Program-made: the position numbers and the translations under genes
In this document: in pieces, positions 18,307 to 26,976 of the stretch
Numbering within the stretch: position 1 is the first letter of the stretch
Layout: each line of letters starts with the position of its first letter
Source of the DNA: Rothia sp. ZJ932
Lineage (GTDB): Bacteria > Actinomycetota > Actinomycetes > Actinomycetales > Micrococcaceae
DNA length: 64,000 nucleotides
Assembly: GCF_016924835.1 (NCBI RefSeq)
Contig: NZ_CP070480.1
Span: 868,001-932,000, forward strand
Reading direction: 5' to 3'
The notes under the pieces: model-generated
What the model was told of the DNA's origin: nothing
The model's input: only the letters and a program-made list of their open reading frames with translations
Databases searched by the model: none

Positions 18307-19389
18307 CTAGTATCGAGCGAATACCTGACAACCGAAGACCTTATTGGTAGCGGTTATCGAGATGCCAGCACCGAAATCGGTAAACCCGGGGGTGAGAATA
18401 TTCCTGCGGTGACCGGGGGAATTCATCCACTGGGTCATCAGCGCTTTCGCCATATCTTGGGCACTGTTTTTCTTCCAGTTATAAGCCACGTTCTCGGCAG
18501 CCAGATTCCACCCAGCGGGAATCTGGTCGCTATACGAGGGGTTGTGGTAGAGCGAATCCTCACGAGCCATAACACCTGACCAATCTTGAGCTACCTTCTG
18601 GATTGAAAGATTGTGCTTCAAGGCAGGAGACCCGACTTTAGCTCGTTCGGCGTTCACCAAGGGGAGCAGAGCTTGTACGACCTGCTGCTCATAGCTCAAG
18701 GACGGAGTCACGGGGCTTACCTTGCCCACGGGCTTGACCTTGTGACTAAAGCGGTAGAGGAAAGCTGCCATGGCATCGCGGTTGATGGGTTCGAGAGGGC
18801 GGTATTCAGCGCCGCGGGCAGTAACCCAACCGGTCGAAATGCCTTGAGCGTAGAGCCAGCACATTTCTTTATAGAACTGCTGGCTGGGTACTAGATCGAC
18901 AAAAGGCGACCGCACCGGGGCTGAGAAGTTCGGTGAACCAGCGTAACGGTAGAGGAAAGCTGCCATGGCATCGCGGTTGATGGGTTCGAGAGGGCGGTAT
19001 TCAGCGCCGCGGGCAGTAACCCAACCGGTTGAAATACCCTGAGAACGTAGCCAACACATCTCTTTGTAGAACTGCTGGCTGGGCGAAAGGTCGCTGAAAG
19101 GCGAAACGGTCGGGGGCGTGAAGGCAGGATAGCCCGCGTGACGGTAAAGGAAGGCTGCCATCGCGTCCCTCTTGATAGAAAGAAGAGGGCGGTATTCTTT
19201 GCCGTGAGGGGTATCCCAGCCCGTGGTGATTCCGATGCGAGCGAGCCAGTTGATTTCATGAGAAAAAGCTGTGCTGGGTGGAACGTCAATGAACGTTGCT
19301 GCTGAGGCTGCCTGCGGTAGCGTGAGACTAACACTAGCCGCTGTAACACCGGTTAGAAACGCGCGGCGAGAAAAGACGAGATTGCCCAT
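18307..19389 (-). CDS. Tat-exported surface protein with SLH-like repeats and a CAP/SCP domain
   Basis: A 360-residue exported protein. The N-terminus MGNLVFSRRAFLTGVTA carries a twin-arginine motif, followed by a hydrophobic stretch and an AxA-type cleavage site near residue 31. Three S-layer-homology-like repeats of about 60-65 residues follow, each with FxDL/V, FYKEMCWL, GISTGW, YRPL and NRDAMAAFLYR. The C-terminal 120 residues form a CAP/SCP-like domain (LVNAERAKVGSPAL, AENVAYNW, WMNSPGHRRNIL). SLH-like repeats may bind cell-wall polymers; the CAP domain's activity is unknown. The ATG at 19389 has AAGGAG upstream; longer frames to 19593 are not convincing. Repeats 2 and 3 are nearly identical in DNA. 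Confidence 0.85.
   Translation of the reverse strand: MGNLVFSRRAFLTGVTAASVSLTLPQAASAATFIDVPPSTAFSHEINWLARIGITTGWDTPHGKEYRPLLSIKRDAMAAFLYRHAGYPAFTPPTVSPFSDLSPSQQFYKEMCWLRSQGISTGWVTARGAEYRPLEPINRDAMAAFLYRYAGSPNFSAPVRSPFVDLVPSQQFYKEMCWLYAQGISTGWVTARGAEYRPLEPINRDAMAAFLYRFSHKVKPVGKVSPVTPSLSYEQQVVQALLPLVNAERAKVGSPALKHNLSIQKVAQDWSGVMAREDSLYHNPSYSDQIPAGWNLAAENVAYNWKKNSAQDMAKALMTQWMNSPGHRRNILTPGFTDFGAGISITATNKVFGCQVFARY
18752..18834 (-). repeat. intragenic DNA repeat (third SLH-like unit)
   Basis: This 83-bp stretch is identical to 18947-19029, exactly 195 bp (65 codons) away, so a whole SLH-like unit was duplicated in frame or recently homogenised. It could change in copy number by recombination. 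Confidence 0.88.
18947..19029 (-). repeat. intragenic DNA repeat (second SLH-like unit)
   Basis: Identical over 83 bp to 18752-18834; see that entry. The first SLH-like unit (about 19140-19290) is similar in protein but clearly diverged in DNA, so only the last duplication is recent. Confidence 0.88.
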
Positions 19390-19557
19390 GAGAACTCCTT
19401 GTAAGATGAAGCGAATGTGATACGCATCTATCGTATAAAGCCCGAACAGATCTCTAGGAGGTAACGCCCGTGGCGTCCTAAAAAACGAAATGTTACACCT
19501 GTAACCAGAGCCACCGACCCCCACAGTTGTCGATGGATGTACCGAACAACGGGTATA

Positions 19558-19590
19558 CAAAAACCCTCCGGTAACCGCAGCACCGGAGGG
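19558..19590 (-). terminator. intrinsic terminator of the pncB-pncA operon
   Basis: Read on the minus strand, the hairpin ccctccggt/accggaggg (19564-19589) is followed by a T5 run and lies just after the pncA stop at 19603. Confidence 0.83.
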
Positions 19591-19602
19591 CAAGGGAAAA
19601 AT

Positions 19603-20229
19603 CTAGAGGGCTTCTGCGAGCGTGATGCCTGCGTCCTCGAGTTCTTCAAGCGCGTCCTCGTAGCCATCCTCAGACACGGGGGAGGTGAGGTCGGTTAGTA
19701 CGCGAGTTTCGTAGCCTGCATCCACTGCATCAAGGGCGGTTGCTTTGACACAGAAATCTGTGGCGATACCTACAACATCAATATCGGTGATCTCGCGTTC
19801 GTTCAGCCAGTCATCGAGGGAGAGCTTGGGGGTGTCATCCTCAACTCGGGCGTTGGCTTCGCGTTCTCCGGTCATCACGGTATCTTCGGGGGCAAGCAGA
19901 CCCTCAAAACCTGAGTAGGCTGCATCGTAGGTACCTTTGCGAAAGTACGCCTCAATGTAGTCGGTGTCCAAATCGGGGTGAATCTCAGCGCCAGCTGATT
20001 CAGCGACGCAGTGTACGGGCCAAGAGTCTTTGTAATCAGGGGTTTCACTGAAATGGTTACCGGGTTCGATGTGCCAATCCTGGGTAGCGGCAATGGCATC
20101 GTAGGTGTCATGGGTTCGTTCAACGTATTCACTGATGAGCGCGGCAACCTCGGCACCACGCTCGGTAGCCAGGGTACCACCGGGGCAGAAATCGTTTTGA
20201 ACATCAACAATAATGAGTGCGCGTGACAT
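19603..20229 (-). CDS. pncA: nicotinamidase
   Basis: Hydrolyses nicotinamide to nicotinate in the cytoplasm, the first step of the NAD salvage route. The 208-residue protein shows the isochorismatase-fold signatures: ALIIVDVQNDFCPGG with the catalytic Asp at residue 9, the metal-site histidines in TQDWHIEPGNHF, the catalytic Lys in YFRKGTYD, and the nucleophile Cys in GIATDFCVKATALDA. The ATG at 20229 follows AAAGGT; an upstream extension of eight residues is unlikely. It lies 4 bp after pncB, whose product uses its nicotinate, so the two form one operon. Confidence 0.93.
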   Translation of the reverse strand: MSRALIIVDVQNDFCPGGTLATERGAEVAALISEYVERTHDTYDAIAATQDWHIEPGNHFSETPDYKDSWPVHCVAESAGAEIHPDLDTDYIEAYFRKGTYDAAYSGFEGLLAPEDTVMTGEREANARVEDDTPKLSLDDWLNEREITDIDVVGIATDFCVKATALDAVDAGYETRVLTDLTSPVSEDGYEDALEELEDAGITLAEAL

Positions 20230-20233
20230 ATTT

Positions 20234-21547
20234 TTACCTTTCGGTGGTGACAAATTCGGTGGGAATTACGGGGTCGCCGTTTGAGAGACGGGTGGCTGCC
20301 TTGGGCAGCTCCAAGACTGAGGACGCGTGGCGTTTGGTCGCAGCCTGAACGCCGGTAGCACCTGTGTACCCTTTGACAAGTTCACCGTTACGTACCAGAT
20401 CGACAATGAGTGCGCGGTCGTTAGAGTCTGCGGGGGATTCTGTATCAACGCCAATGACTTCGGCAGTTGCTACCCCGTAGCGGTCAAGCCTGCGAACGGC
20501 TTGTTTGACGCCACCAACAGATGCCTTGCCAGCAGATGCCTTGGCAACGGGTTCCATCTTGCCTGCTGAGTTTTCGCGGGCAACGATTTTGTAGACCATG
20601 GAGCTGGTGGGTGCGCCCGAGCCGGTGACGAGCTTGGTGCCCACACCGTAGGAGTTCACCGGGGCAGCTGCGAGGGACGCGATGGCGTACTCGTCGAGAT
20701 CGCTGGTAACAGTGATTTTGGTGTTGTGGTTGCCGAGGGAGTCAAGGAGTTCTCTCACCCACATTGCCTGGGCGATGAGGTCGCCGGAATCTAGCCTGAC
20801 GCCGCCGAGCTTGTCGCCTGCTAGCTCAATGGCAAGGCGTACCGCTTTTTCAACGTCGTAGGTATCAACGAGCAAAGTGGTGTCGAGACCGAGTGAGTCG
20901 AGTTGGGCGCGGAAGGCGTCTTCTTCGCTATCGTGCAGTAGGGTAAAGGCGTGGGCGCTGGTGCCGATGGTGGGCAGATCGTAACGCAGACCGGCTTCTA
21001 GGTTTGAGGTGGCTGTGAAGCCCGAGATAATGGCTGCGCGTGCGGCTGCTACTGCTGCTTGGTCGTGGGCGCGGCGCGAACCCATTTCAAGGCAGGGACG
21101 CGTTCCTGCGGCAAGAGACATGCGCGAGGCTGCTGATGCCACAGCAGAGTCGTAGTTGAGAATAGAAAGAAGGTAGGTTTCAAGCAACACTGCTTCAGCG
21201 AAGGTACCTTGTATTTGAAGTACGGGGGAGTAAGGGAAGAATACCTCTCCCTCGGCGTAGCCTGAGATGTTTCCGCTGAACCGGTAGTTCTCAAGATATT
21301 CAAGGGTTTCGTCGTTGACGATGCCCCGGTTAGCTAAGAAGTCGAGTTCTTTGCTGGAGAAGGTGAAATTCTGCAACCCTTCTAAGAATCTACCGGTGCC
21401 CGCGAGTACCCCGTAGCGGCGTCCTGCCGGTAGCCTGCGGGTGAACACCTCGAAGGTACACTGGCGGTGCGCTGCCCCCGACTTCAGGGCTGCCTGAAGC
21501 ATGGTGAGTTCGTAATGATCTGTCAGTAATGCTGTTGATAAAGCCAC
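20234..21547 (-). CDS. pncB: nicotinate phosphoribosyltransferase
   Basis: Makes nicotinate mononucleotide from nicotinate and PRPP. The 437-residue protein begins ALSTALLTDHYELTMLQAAL, typical of the family, and carries the phosphate-binding region GVRLDSGDL and the later YGVGTKLVTGSG. The start codon is GTG (21547-21545). A -10-like TAGACT (minus strand, 21560-21555) lies 7 nt before it and there is no ribosome binding site, so the mRNA may be leaderless. It is followed by pncA after 4 bp. Confidence 0.93.
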   Translation of the reverse strand: MALSTALLTDHYELTMLQAALKSGAAHRQCTFEVFTRRLPAGRRYGVLAGTGRFLEGLQNFTFSSKELDFLANRGIVNDETLEYLENYRFSGNISGYAEGEVFFPYSPVLQIQGTFAEAVLLETYLLSILNYDSAVASAASRMSLAAGTRPCLEMGSRRAHDQAAVAAARAAIISGFTATSNLEAGLRYDLPTIGTSAHAFTLLHDSEEDAFRAQLDSLGLDTTLLVDTYDVEKAVRLAIELAGDKLGGVRLDSGDLIAQAMWVRELLDSLGNHNTKITVTSDLDEYAIASLAAAPVNSYGVGTKLVTGSGAPTSSMVYKIVARENSAGKMEPVAKASAGKASVGGVKQAVRRLDRYGVATAEVIGVDTESPADSNDRALIVDLVRNGELVKGYTGATGVQAATKRHASSVLELPKAATRLSNGDPVIPTEFVTTER

Positions 21548-21560
21548 GGTGTCAAGTCTA

Positions 21561-21593
21561 ATCGGTGCGAGGGGGTTTTACCTAGGCACCGAT
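21561..21593 (-). promoter_or_regulatory. inverted repeat in the pncB promoter region
   Basis: The 8-bp arms atcggtgc (21561-21568) and gcaccgat (21586-21593) frame the region directly upstream of the putative pncB -10 box (21555-21560). It is a candidate operator for NAD-dependent control; no regulator gene is adjacent, so this is weak. Confidence 0.35.
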
Positions 21594-21712
21594 GGCAGCG
21601 AACAGATTGGGGCTAAAACTTCACAAAGTAAAAGCTGGGGGCACACGTGGTTTAGGATAGATGGGAATGTAAGAGTTCGCTGATTACTTGGCGTGGGTTG
21701 GGGAGTGAGACT

Positions 21713-22027
21713 GTGTTTGTATCACCGCTGCTATCGGTAGGCGAGACTGAAACCTTGCCTCGGGCGGATTTTGATGAGGCTGTGAGCCTTGATTCCCCGT
21801 GGCAGGTAGTTGTGTGGAATGACCCGGTGAACTTGATGAGTTTTGTGACCTACGTTTTTCGTTCTCACTTTGGGTTTAGCACCGAGAAAGCCCAGCGGCT
21901 GATGCTCGCTGTACATGAAGAAGGCAAAGCGGTGGTGTTTACCGGTTCTCGCGAAGAAGCTGAACAGCACACCTCTGCCTTGCACGGTTGGGGTTTGTGG
22001 GCAACCTTTGAACGAGTGGAGGTATAA
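21713..22027 (+). CDS. clpS: ATP-dependent Clp protease adaptor ClpS
   Basis: ClpS binds N-degron substrates and delivers them to ClpA/ClpC. The 104-residue protein contains the core WQVVVWNDPVNLMSFVTYVF and the helix with VHEEGKAVVFTGSREEAEQH, then LHGWGLWATFE, all typical. I chose the GTG at 21713 since GGGGAG lies seven bases upstream; a TTG at 21698 would give five extra residues. It is 3 bp before the DUF2017 gene, a usual actinobacterial pairing. Confidence 0.92.
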   Translation: MFVSPLLSVGETETLPRADFDEAVSLDSPWQVVVWNDPVNLMSFVTYVFRSHFGFSTEKAQRLMLAVHEEGKAVVFTGSREEAEQHTSALHGWGLWATFERVEV

Positions 22028-22030
22028 GAG

Positions 22031-22612
22031 ATGGCTGAAGGATTCACCCGCACTACTGCCGGGTACGTTGCTGTTTTCGAACCTGAAGAAGTTCAGCTGC
22101 TCACTAAGTTATTTGAGGATGTCGCCCTGACTTTGGAGCCTGAGGCTGCTCAGCATGAGGACGAGTTCGCGCGGTTATTAGGTATTAAGGCGGACGCCGC
22201 TGCGCCCACTGATGCTGCGGTGTTGCGTATGTTGCCGGTGGCTAGCGATGATCCTGAAGTTGCTGATGAGTTCCGTAAATTCACCGAATTGGGTTTGCGC
22301 GAGCAGAAGATGAGGGCTTTGACGCAAGCGTCGATGGACGTGCACAGCGGACGCGTGGTGCTGAACCAGGAGAAAGCCAGAGTGTGGGCGGGCGCTCTCA
22401 ACGATGTGCGTCTGACCTTGGGCACCCGGTTGAATCTTAAGACTGACGAGGATTCAGCTCGCTTGGAGAAACTCTATTCTGATCCTGAATCTGTTGAGGA
22501 CATCGAGGGGTATATGGCTTTGCTGTATAACTTCACTACCTGGCTACAGGAGACATTGATGAGCTCAATGCTGGAGAGCCTTGACCTTGCTGAGAATGAT
22601 GCAAACCGGTAA
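22031..22612 (+). CDS. DUF2017 family protein
   Basis: A 193-residue acidic, mostly helical protein of the actinobacterial DUF2017 family, recognisable from its position right after clpS and its pattern FTRTTAGYVAVFEPEEVQLL at the N-terminus and YMALLYNFTTWLQETLM near the C-terminus. No catalytic motif is visible. The tight coupling to clpS suggests a link to protein turnover, but the function is not known. Confidence 0.82.
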   Translation: MAEGFTRTTAGYVAVFEPEEVQLLTKLFEDVALTLEPEAAQHEDEFARLLGIKADAAAPTDAAVLRMLPVASDDPEVADEFRKFTELGLREQKMRALTQASMDVHSGRVVLNQEKARVWAGALNDVRLTLGTRLNLKTDEDSARLEKLYSDPESVEDIEGYMALLYNFTTWLQETLMSSMLESLDLAENDANR

Positions 22613-22759
22613 GCGAGTCGGGTGCGGTGTTGTTACTGTGCTCTGAGTGGGAGAAGAGAGAGAAGCGCAGTAGCGTGATGGCTCCCTCAACGCACTAAAA
22701 GGTGTCCGCAACTACAGCTAGCGGGTGCTGATTTCTACTACTGTAGGTTACGAAAGACT

Positions 22760-23764
22760 ATGACATATTCAGCTGAAACCGTTTCGAGTGCGTGGGGCTC
22801 TCAGATACCCGCACGCCCCACTCCCAGTGCGCCTATTGGTGTGTTTGATTCTGGTGTGGGTGGGCTGACGGTTGCGCGTGCCATTATGGATCAGCTGCCA
22901 CACGAGAACATTATTTATGTTGGCGATACCGCGCACGGGCCTTACGGGCCGCTGACTATTGCCCAGGTGCGGGCACATGCTCTGCGTATTATGGATGAGT
23001 TGGTCGATTCGGGCGTGAAGATGTTAGTGATTGCCTGCAATACCGCTTCTGCCGCGGTGCTGCGTGATGCGCGCGAGCGTTACACCCGTTCGTACGGTAT
23101 TCCGGTGGTTGAGGTTATTCAACCCGCCGCGCGTCGTGCCGTTGCCGCGACCCGAAACCGTAAGGTGGGAGTGATCGCCACTGAAGCGACAGTGACCTCG
23201 CGTGCTTATGAAGATACTTTTGCTGTTGCCTCTGATATTGAGGTGATATCTGTTGCCTGCCCTCGTTTCGTGGAGTTTGTTGAAAAAGGCATCACGAGCG
23301 GTTCGGAACTACTTGAAACGGCGCGTCAGTATTTGCAGCCCTTGAAGGACGCGGGGGTCGATACCGTGGTGTTGGGCTGCACCCATTACCCGTTGCTGAC
23401 CGGCGTTATTTCATACTTGATGGGTGATGACGTGACCCTAGTGTCTTCATCTGAGGAGAGCGCCAAGGACGTTTTTCGTGCCCTAGTGGAGCACTCGATG
23501 GAGCGTTCTGCTGAGCTACCGACCTCCCACGAGTTCTTGGCAACCGGAGAAACCGAAACTTTTGACCGTCTTGTTCACCGTTTTCTGGGCTCGGTGGATG
23601 CTCGTGTCCGCCACACTGAATCTGTGGCGGAGCGTTTCCCAACAGGTTCATTAGCCGTGGTGCCAGCTGCACCGACGGTGAATGTTTCACCGGAACTATC
23701 AGATCAGCCTAAGGGTTCACCTGCTGATTCAACTTTCCCAGGTCATTCCTCGGGCACTGCGTAA
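22760..23764 (+). CDS. murI: glutamate racemase
   Basis: Converts L-glutamate to D-glutamate for peptidoglycan. The two catalytic cysteines are in the expected motifs: ACNTASAA (Cys93) and GCTHYPLL (Cys207); the N-terminal [15 protein letters not shown] and [10 protein letters not shown] are also present. At 334 residues it is longer than the usual 260-280 because of a proline/serine-rich C-terminal tail (about residues 290-334) that looks disordered. It begins a group with the MBL hydrolase, rph and the RdgB/HAM1 gene, a common actinobacterial order. Confidence 0.94.
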   Translation: MTYSAETVSSAWGSQIPARPTPSAPIGVFDSGVGGLTVARAIMDQLPHENIIYVGDTAHGPYGPLTIAQVRAHALRIMDELVDSGVKMLVIACNTASAAVLRDARERYTRSYGIPVVEVIQPAARRAVAATRNRKVGVIATEATVTSRAYEDTFAVASDIEVISVACPRFVEFVEKGITSGSELLETARQYLQPLKDAGVDTVVLGCTHYPLLTGVISYLMGDDVTLVSSSEESAKDVFRALVEHSMERSAELPTSHEFLATGETETFDRLVHRFLGSVDARVRHTESVAERFPTGSLAVVPAAPTVNVSPELSDQPKGSPADSTFPGHSSGTA

Positions 23765-23775
23765 GGAAAAATCCA

Positions 23776-24621
23776 ATGCGTCTTACCATTATCGGAAATT
23801 CAGGATCTTTTCCCAGCCCCCATTCTCCGGCGTCATGCTATATGGTGACGGCGACGGATGATGCGGGTAAAACTTGGCGCATTGTGCTTGATATGGGTAA
23901 TGGCGCTTTTGGCGTGTTGCAACGCCATGTTGATCTCAAAGATGTTGATGCTATTTTGATTTCGCACTTGCACCCCGATCACTGTATCGACTTATCGGGG
24001 GTGCACGTGGCGGTGAAGTGGGATCCGCGTGGTTGGGAGAAAGAGCCTATTCCTCTGTACGGTCCTTCAACTCTGCATGATTATTTGCGTCATACACACG
24101 GTCATTACGATGAGGTGGGCATGAGCACCGAGTTTAATTTTCACAGTTGGGCTCATCACGAACAAGTACACATTGGTCCTTTCACCGTGACGCCTTTTGA
24201 GGTGCTGCACCCTACCGAGGAGCCCTACGCGATGCGCATTGAGTGTACTACCGCTGAGGGTAAAACAGTGCTGACCTATTCGGGTGATACCGATTACTGT
24301 CGGGGCATTGTTGAGGCATCGCAGGGTGCTGATTTGCTGCTGTGTGAGGCCGCCTATCAGGAAGGGCGCGACGATGCCCTGCGCGGTATTCACCTTACGG
24401 GCAAGCGCGCCGGTCAGGTAGCTGAAGAGGCGGGGGTGCGCAACCTTCTGCTCACGCACCTGCCGGTGTGGACTGACCCTGCAACGGCGCTCGCCGAGGC
24501 ACAAGAAACTTTTTCTGGACCCACCGGTATCGCCGAAGTATCGGCAAGCTACCGGGTGCATCCGCATCCGCAACCTACCAACCCGCCTACCACCACCTTA
24601 TCTGTGGTGCAGTGTCACTAA
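23776..24621 (+). CDS. MBL-fold metallo-hydrolase (RNase Z-like)
   Basis: A 281-residue metallo-beta-lactamase-fold protein with the zinc motif [10 protein letters not shown] (HxHxDH type), a further ligand in the LHPTEEPYA region, YSGDTDYC and the late HLTGKRAGQ. This subgroup is close to RNase Z and cyclic-nucleotide phosphodiesterase-like proteins and lies between murI and rph in many actinobacteria. The neighbour rph makes an RNA-processing role possible, but the substrate is unproven. It starts 11 bp after murI. Confidence 0.83.
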   Translation: MRLTIIGNSGSFPSPHSPASCYMVTATDDAGKTWRIVLDMGNGAFGVLQRHVDLKDVDAILISHLHPDHCIDLSGVHVAVKWDPRGWEKEPIPLYGPSTLHDYLRHTHGHYDEVGMSTEFNFHSWAHHEQVHIGPFTVTPFEVLHPTEEPYAMRIECTTAEGKTVLTYSGDTDYCRGIVEASQGADLLLCEAAYQEGRDDALRGIHLTGKRAGQVAEEAGVRNLLLTHLPVWTDPATALAEAQETFSGPTGIAEVSASYRVHPHPQPTNPPTTTLSVVQCH

Positions 24622-24653
24622 GATTTTCTAGAGATAAAGAGAGCACAAAAACT

Positions 24654-25394
24654 ATGAGCGAAATTTCTGTACAGCGAGAAGACGGACGCGCCACCGATCA
24701 GTTGCGTCCGGTGAAGATTACCCGCGGCTGGTCAGCCAACGCTGAAGGCTCAGCCCTGATTGAATTTGGCAATACCCGCGTGCTGTGTACCGCTTCTTTC
24801 ACAGAAGGCGTGCCCCGCTGGCTTAAGGGGCAGGGCACCGGTTGGGTAACGGCGGAGTACGCTATGCTGCCGCGCGCGACCGGTACCCGTTCCTCCCGTG
24901 AATCAGTCAAGGGCAAGATTGGCGGACGCACCCATGAGATTTCACGTCTGATTGGTCGCTCCCTACGAGCCATCATCGACACCAAAGCACTGGGGGAGAA
25001 CACGATTGTTCTTGATTGCGACGTACTCCAGGCAGACGGCGGTACCCGCACCGCAGCGATCACCGGTGCCTACGTGGCTTTGGCTGAGGCAATCCAGTGG
25101 GCTAAGAATGAGAAGATTCTGCCTAAGAACGCTCAGCCACTGACCGGTTCTGTTGCCGCTATTTCTGTTGGCATTATCGACGGTGTTCCTATGCTCGATC
25201 TTCCCTACGTTGAGGACGTGCGTGCTGAGACTGACATGAACGTTGTAGTTACCGGTGAGGGTAAGTTTGTTGAGGTACAGGGCACCGCCGAGGGTGCTGC
25301 TTTTGACCGCGATGAACTCAACCAGCTGCTCGATTTGGCGCTGGTGGGCACCACCGAACTGACCCGTATTCAGCGTGAAACCTTGGAGAGCTAA
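24654..25394 (+). CDS. rph: ribonuclease PH
   Basis: A phosphorolytic 3'-5' exoribonuclease that trims tRNA precursors. The 246-residue protein begins with RQ/DGR-type sequence ([20 protein letters not shown]) and has the RNase PH signature [21 protein letters not shown]. The C-terminal half has [23 protein letters not shown] and the [18 protein letters not shown] block. I chose the ATG at 24654; the frame upstream to 24612 overlaps the end of the MBL gene and is not protein-like for the family. It is followed 1 bp later by the RdgB/HAM1 gene. Confidence 0.95.
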   Translation: MSEISVQREDGRATDQLRPVKITRGWSANAEGSALIEFGNTRVLCTASFTEGVPRWLKGQGTGWVTAEYAMLPRATGTRSSRESVKGKIGGRTHEISRLIGRSLRAIIDTKALGENTIVLDCDVLQADGGTRTAAITGAYVALAEAIQWAKNEKILPKNAQPLTGSVAAISVGIIDGVPMLDLPYVEDVRAETDMNVVVTGEGKFVEVQGTAEGAAFDRDELNQLLDLALVGTTELTRIQRETLES

Positions 25395-25395
25395 G

Positions 25396-26031
25396 ATGGG
25401 TGCGAAAGTAGTACTTGCCACCCACAACGCGGGTAAACTGCGTGAACTACGCGAGATTCTGCGCGGTCGCATTGAAGGTCTTGACGTTGATACCGATGTG
25501 GTGTCAGCAGCAGATGTCAGCCTGCCCGATGTTGTGGAAGACGGAGTCACCTTTGCAGAGAACTCCCTGCTCAAAGCACGCGCCGCAGCCAGCGAGTCCG
25601 GTCTTATCGCCATTGCCGATGACTCCGGGCTAGCCGTTGATGTTCTCGGGGGAGCCCCCGGCATCTTCTCTGCCCGCTGGGCTGGGCAGCACGGGGACGA
25701 CACCGCCAACCTCAACCTGCTACTGGCGCAATTAGCAGATATCGCCGAGGAGCACCGCGGCGCTCGCTTCATGTGCGCGGCGTCCTTGGCAACGCCTGAG
25801 GGCGAGACCGCCGTGGAGCACGGAGAGCTTCCGGGCATTTTGCTACGCGAACCCCGCGGAGAAGGCGGCTTTGGTTACGACCCAATTCTTGCCCCCACCG
25901 AACTCACCGGAGAACTAGCGGGAAAATCCTGTGCAGAAATTGGTGCGGAGGTTAAAAACTCGATGAGTCACCGCGCTCGGGCATTTACCGCCCTGATTCC
26001 CCACCTGCAGAAAGCTCTTGCTGTAAAGTAA
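25396..26031 (+). CDS. rdgB: XTP/dITP pyrophosphatase (RdgB/HAM1)
   Basis: A house-cleaning enzyme that hydrolyses non-canonical purine nucleotides such as ITP and XTP to the monophosphate. Family motifs are all present in the 211 residues: LATHNAGKLREL at the start, EDGVTFAENSLLKARAAA, the ADDSGLAVDVLGGAPGIFSA metal/substrate loop, EGGFGYDPIL and the final SHRARA. The ATG at 25396 lies one base after the rph stop, so the genes are co-translated. Confidence 0.95.
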   Translation: MGAKVVLATHNAGKLRELREILRGRIEGLDVDTDVVSAADVSLPDVVEDGVTFAENSLLKARAAASESGLIAIADDSGLAVDVLGGAPGIFSARWAGQHGDDTANLNLLLAQLADIAEEHRGARFMCAASLATPEGETAVEHGELPGILLREPRGEGGFGYDPILAPTELTGELAGKSCAEIGAEVKNSMSHRARAFTALIPHLQKALAVK

Positions 26032-26063
26032 GGTGAATCACTGTATAAAGGTTGGTGAGTAGG

Positions 26064-26933
26064 ATGCCCACAGTAGTGCATCTGGAGCAGATGAAGTTTC
26101 TGCCTGTCGTCAAGGCAGTCATGACCCAAGCCGGTCTGAACATTGCGATGGATCGCTGGGACGTGCGCAATAGCGGTAGCGCTCACGTGGTTATCAATAT
26201 GGGCAACCAGCTGAGCGTGCGCGTTGCTAAGACCGACCGCACTGCTTTTTTAGTAGCTAGACGCACTGAAGTTTTGAGGCGACTGCCCACCAACCTTTCC
26301 TTTGAAGTTCCCCGACCCATCACCCGCGTTATTACCCGTAACGGGTACACCGCTATTGGCTATACCTGGATTAAGGGTGAACCTCGTAATCCAGGTTCAG
26401 CCCCCGAAAAGGCTTTGGCTACTTTAGTAAAAGAGATCCGGGCGGTAGATACCGTGGGCATGGTGCCCTATCTCGATACCCAGCACGCACACTGGGGCGG
26501 GACCGACTGGGAGAAAACCTTGCGTGAACAGGTTGTACCGCTACTGCTCAGTAATAACCAGAAACTAGCCCGCGCAGCCATTGACAGTGTGCTCGCTCTT
26601 GAACCGGTTGAACCAACCCTTGTACACGGTGATTTAGCGGGGCATAACATTCTTTGGCAGGGCGATCGTTTGGCAGGGGTCATTGACTGGGATCACACCA
26701 CCATTGGTGACCCTGCCTTTGACCTTGCCACTTTGGGCAATTGGTACGGCTGGGAGTCCCTGAGCAAAGCGGTAACACCGGCTGAGATTGATCGGGCGCG
26801 GGTTCTCTCTCGTCTGCTGGCACTCCAAGCTGTGGCTTATACCCTCAACAACGGTATGGGCGGTGCAATTGTCCGCCTTGCTGTGGAACGCGCCGACGAC
26901 TGGTTAAGAAGCCACAGGGACGAACTCACATAA
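26064..26933 (+). CDS. APH-family phosphotransferase, substrate unknown
   Basis: A kinase-fold protein of about 289 residues with the aminoglycoside-phosphotransferase-family core: TLVHGDLAGHNILW (catalytic loop with the HGD aspartate and the asparagine) and GVIDWDHTTIGDPAFDLA (metal-binding aspartate). The ATP-site half is the N-terminal region around NQLSVRVAKTDR. The family includes antibiotic, choline and maltose kinases; nothing here identifies the substrate, and a resistance role should not be assumed. The start is uncertain between the ATG at 26064 and in-frame GTG/TTG codons at 26055 and 26052. Confidence 0.78.
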   Translation: MPTVVHLEQMKFLPVVKAVMTQAGLNIAMDRWDVRNSGSAHVVINMGNQLSVRVAKTDRTAFLVARRTEVLRRLPTNLSFEVPRPITRVITRNGYTAIGYTWIKGEPRNPGSAPEKALATLVKEIRAVDTVGMVPYLDTQHAHWGGTDWEKTLREQVVPLLLSNNQKLARAAIDSVLALEPVEPTLVHGDLAGHNILWQGDRLAGVIDWDHTTIGDPAFDLATLGNWYGWESLSKAVTPAEIDRARVLSRLLALQAVAYTLNNGMGGAIVRLAVERADDWLRSHRDELT

Positions 26934-26976
26934 TCCTTACGCCAAGGGGGCACCTGCTTAGATACTCACCGTGCGG

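Noticed and set aside
26064-26933. Antibiotic resistance (aminoglycoside phosphotransferase).
   Set aside because: Only the general kinase fold is seen; this family covers many metabolic kinases and the context is housekeeping.
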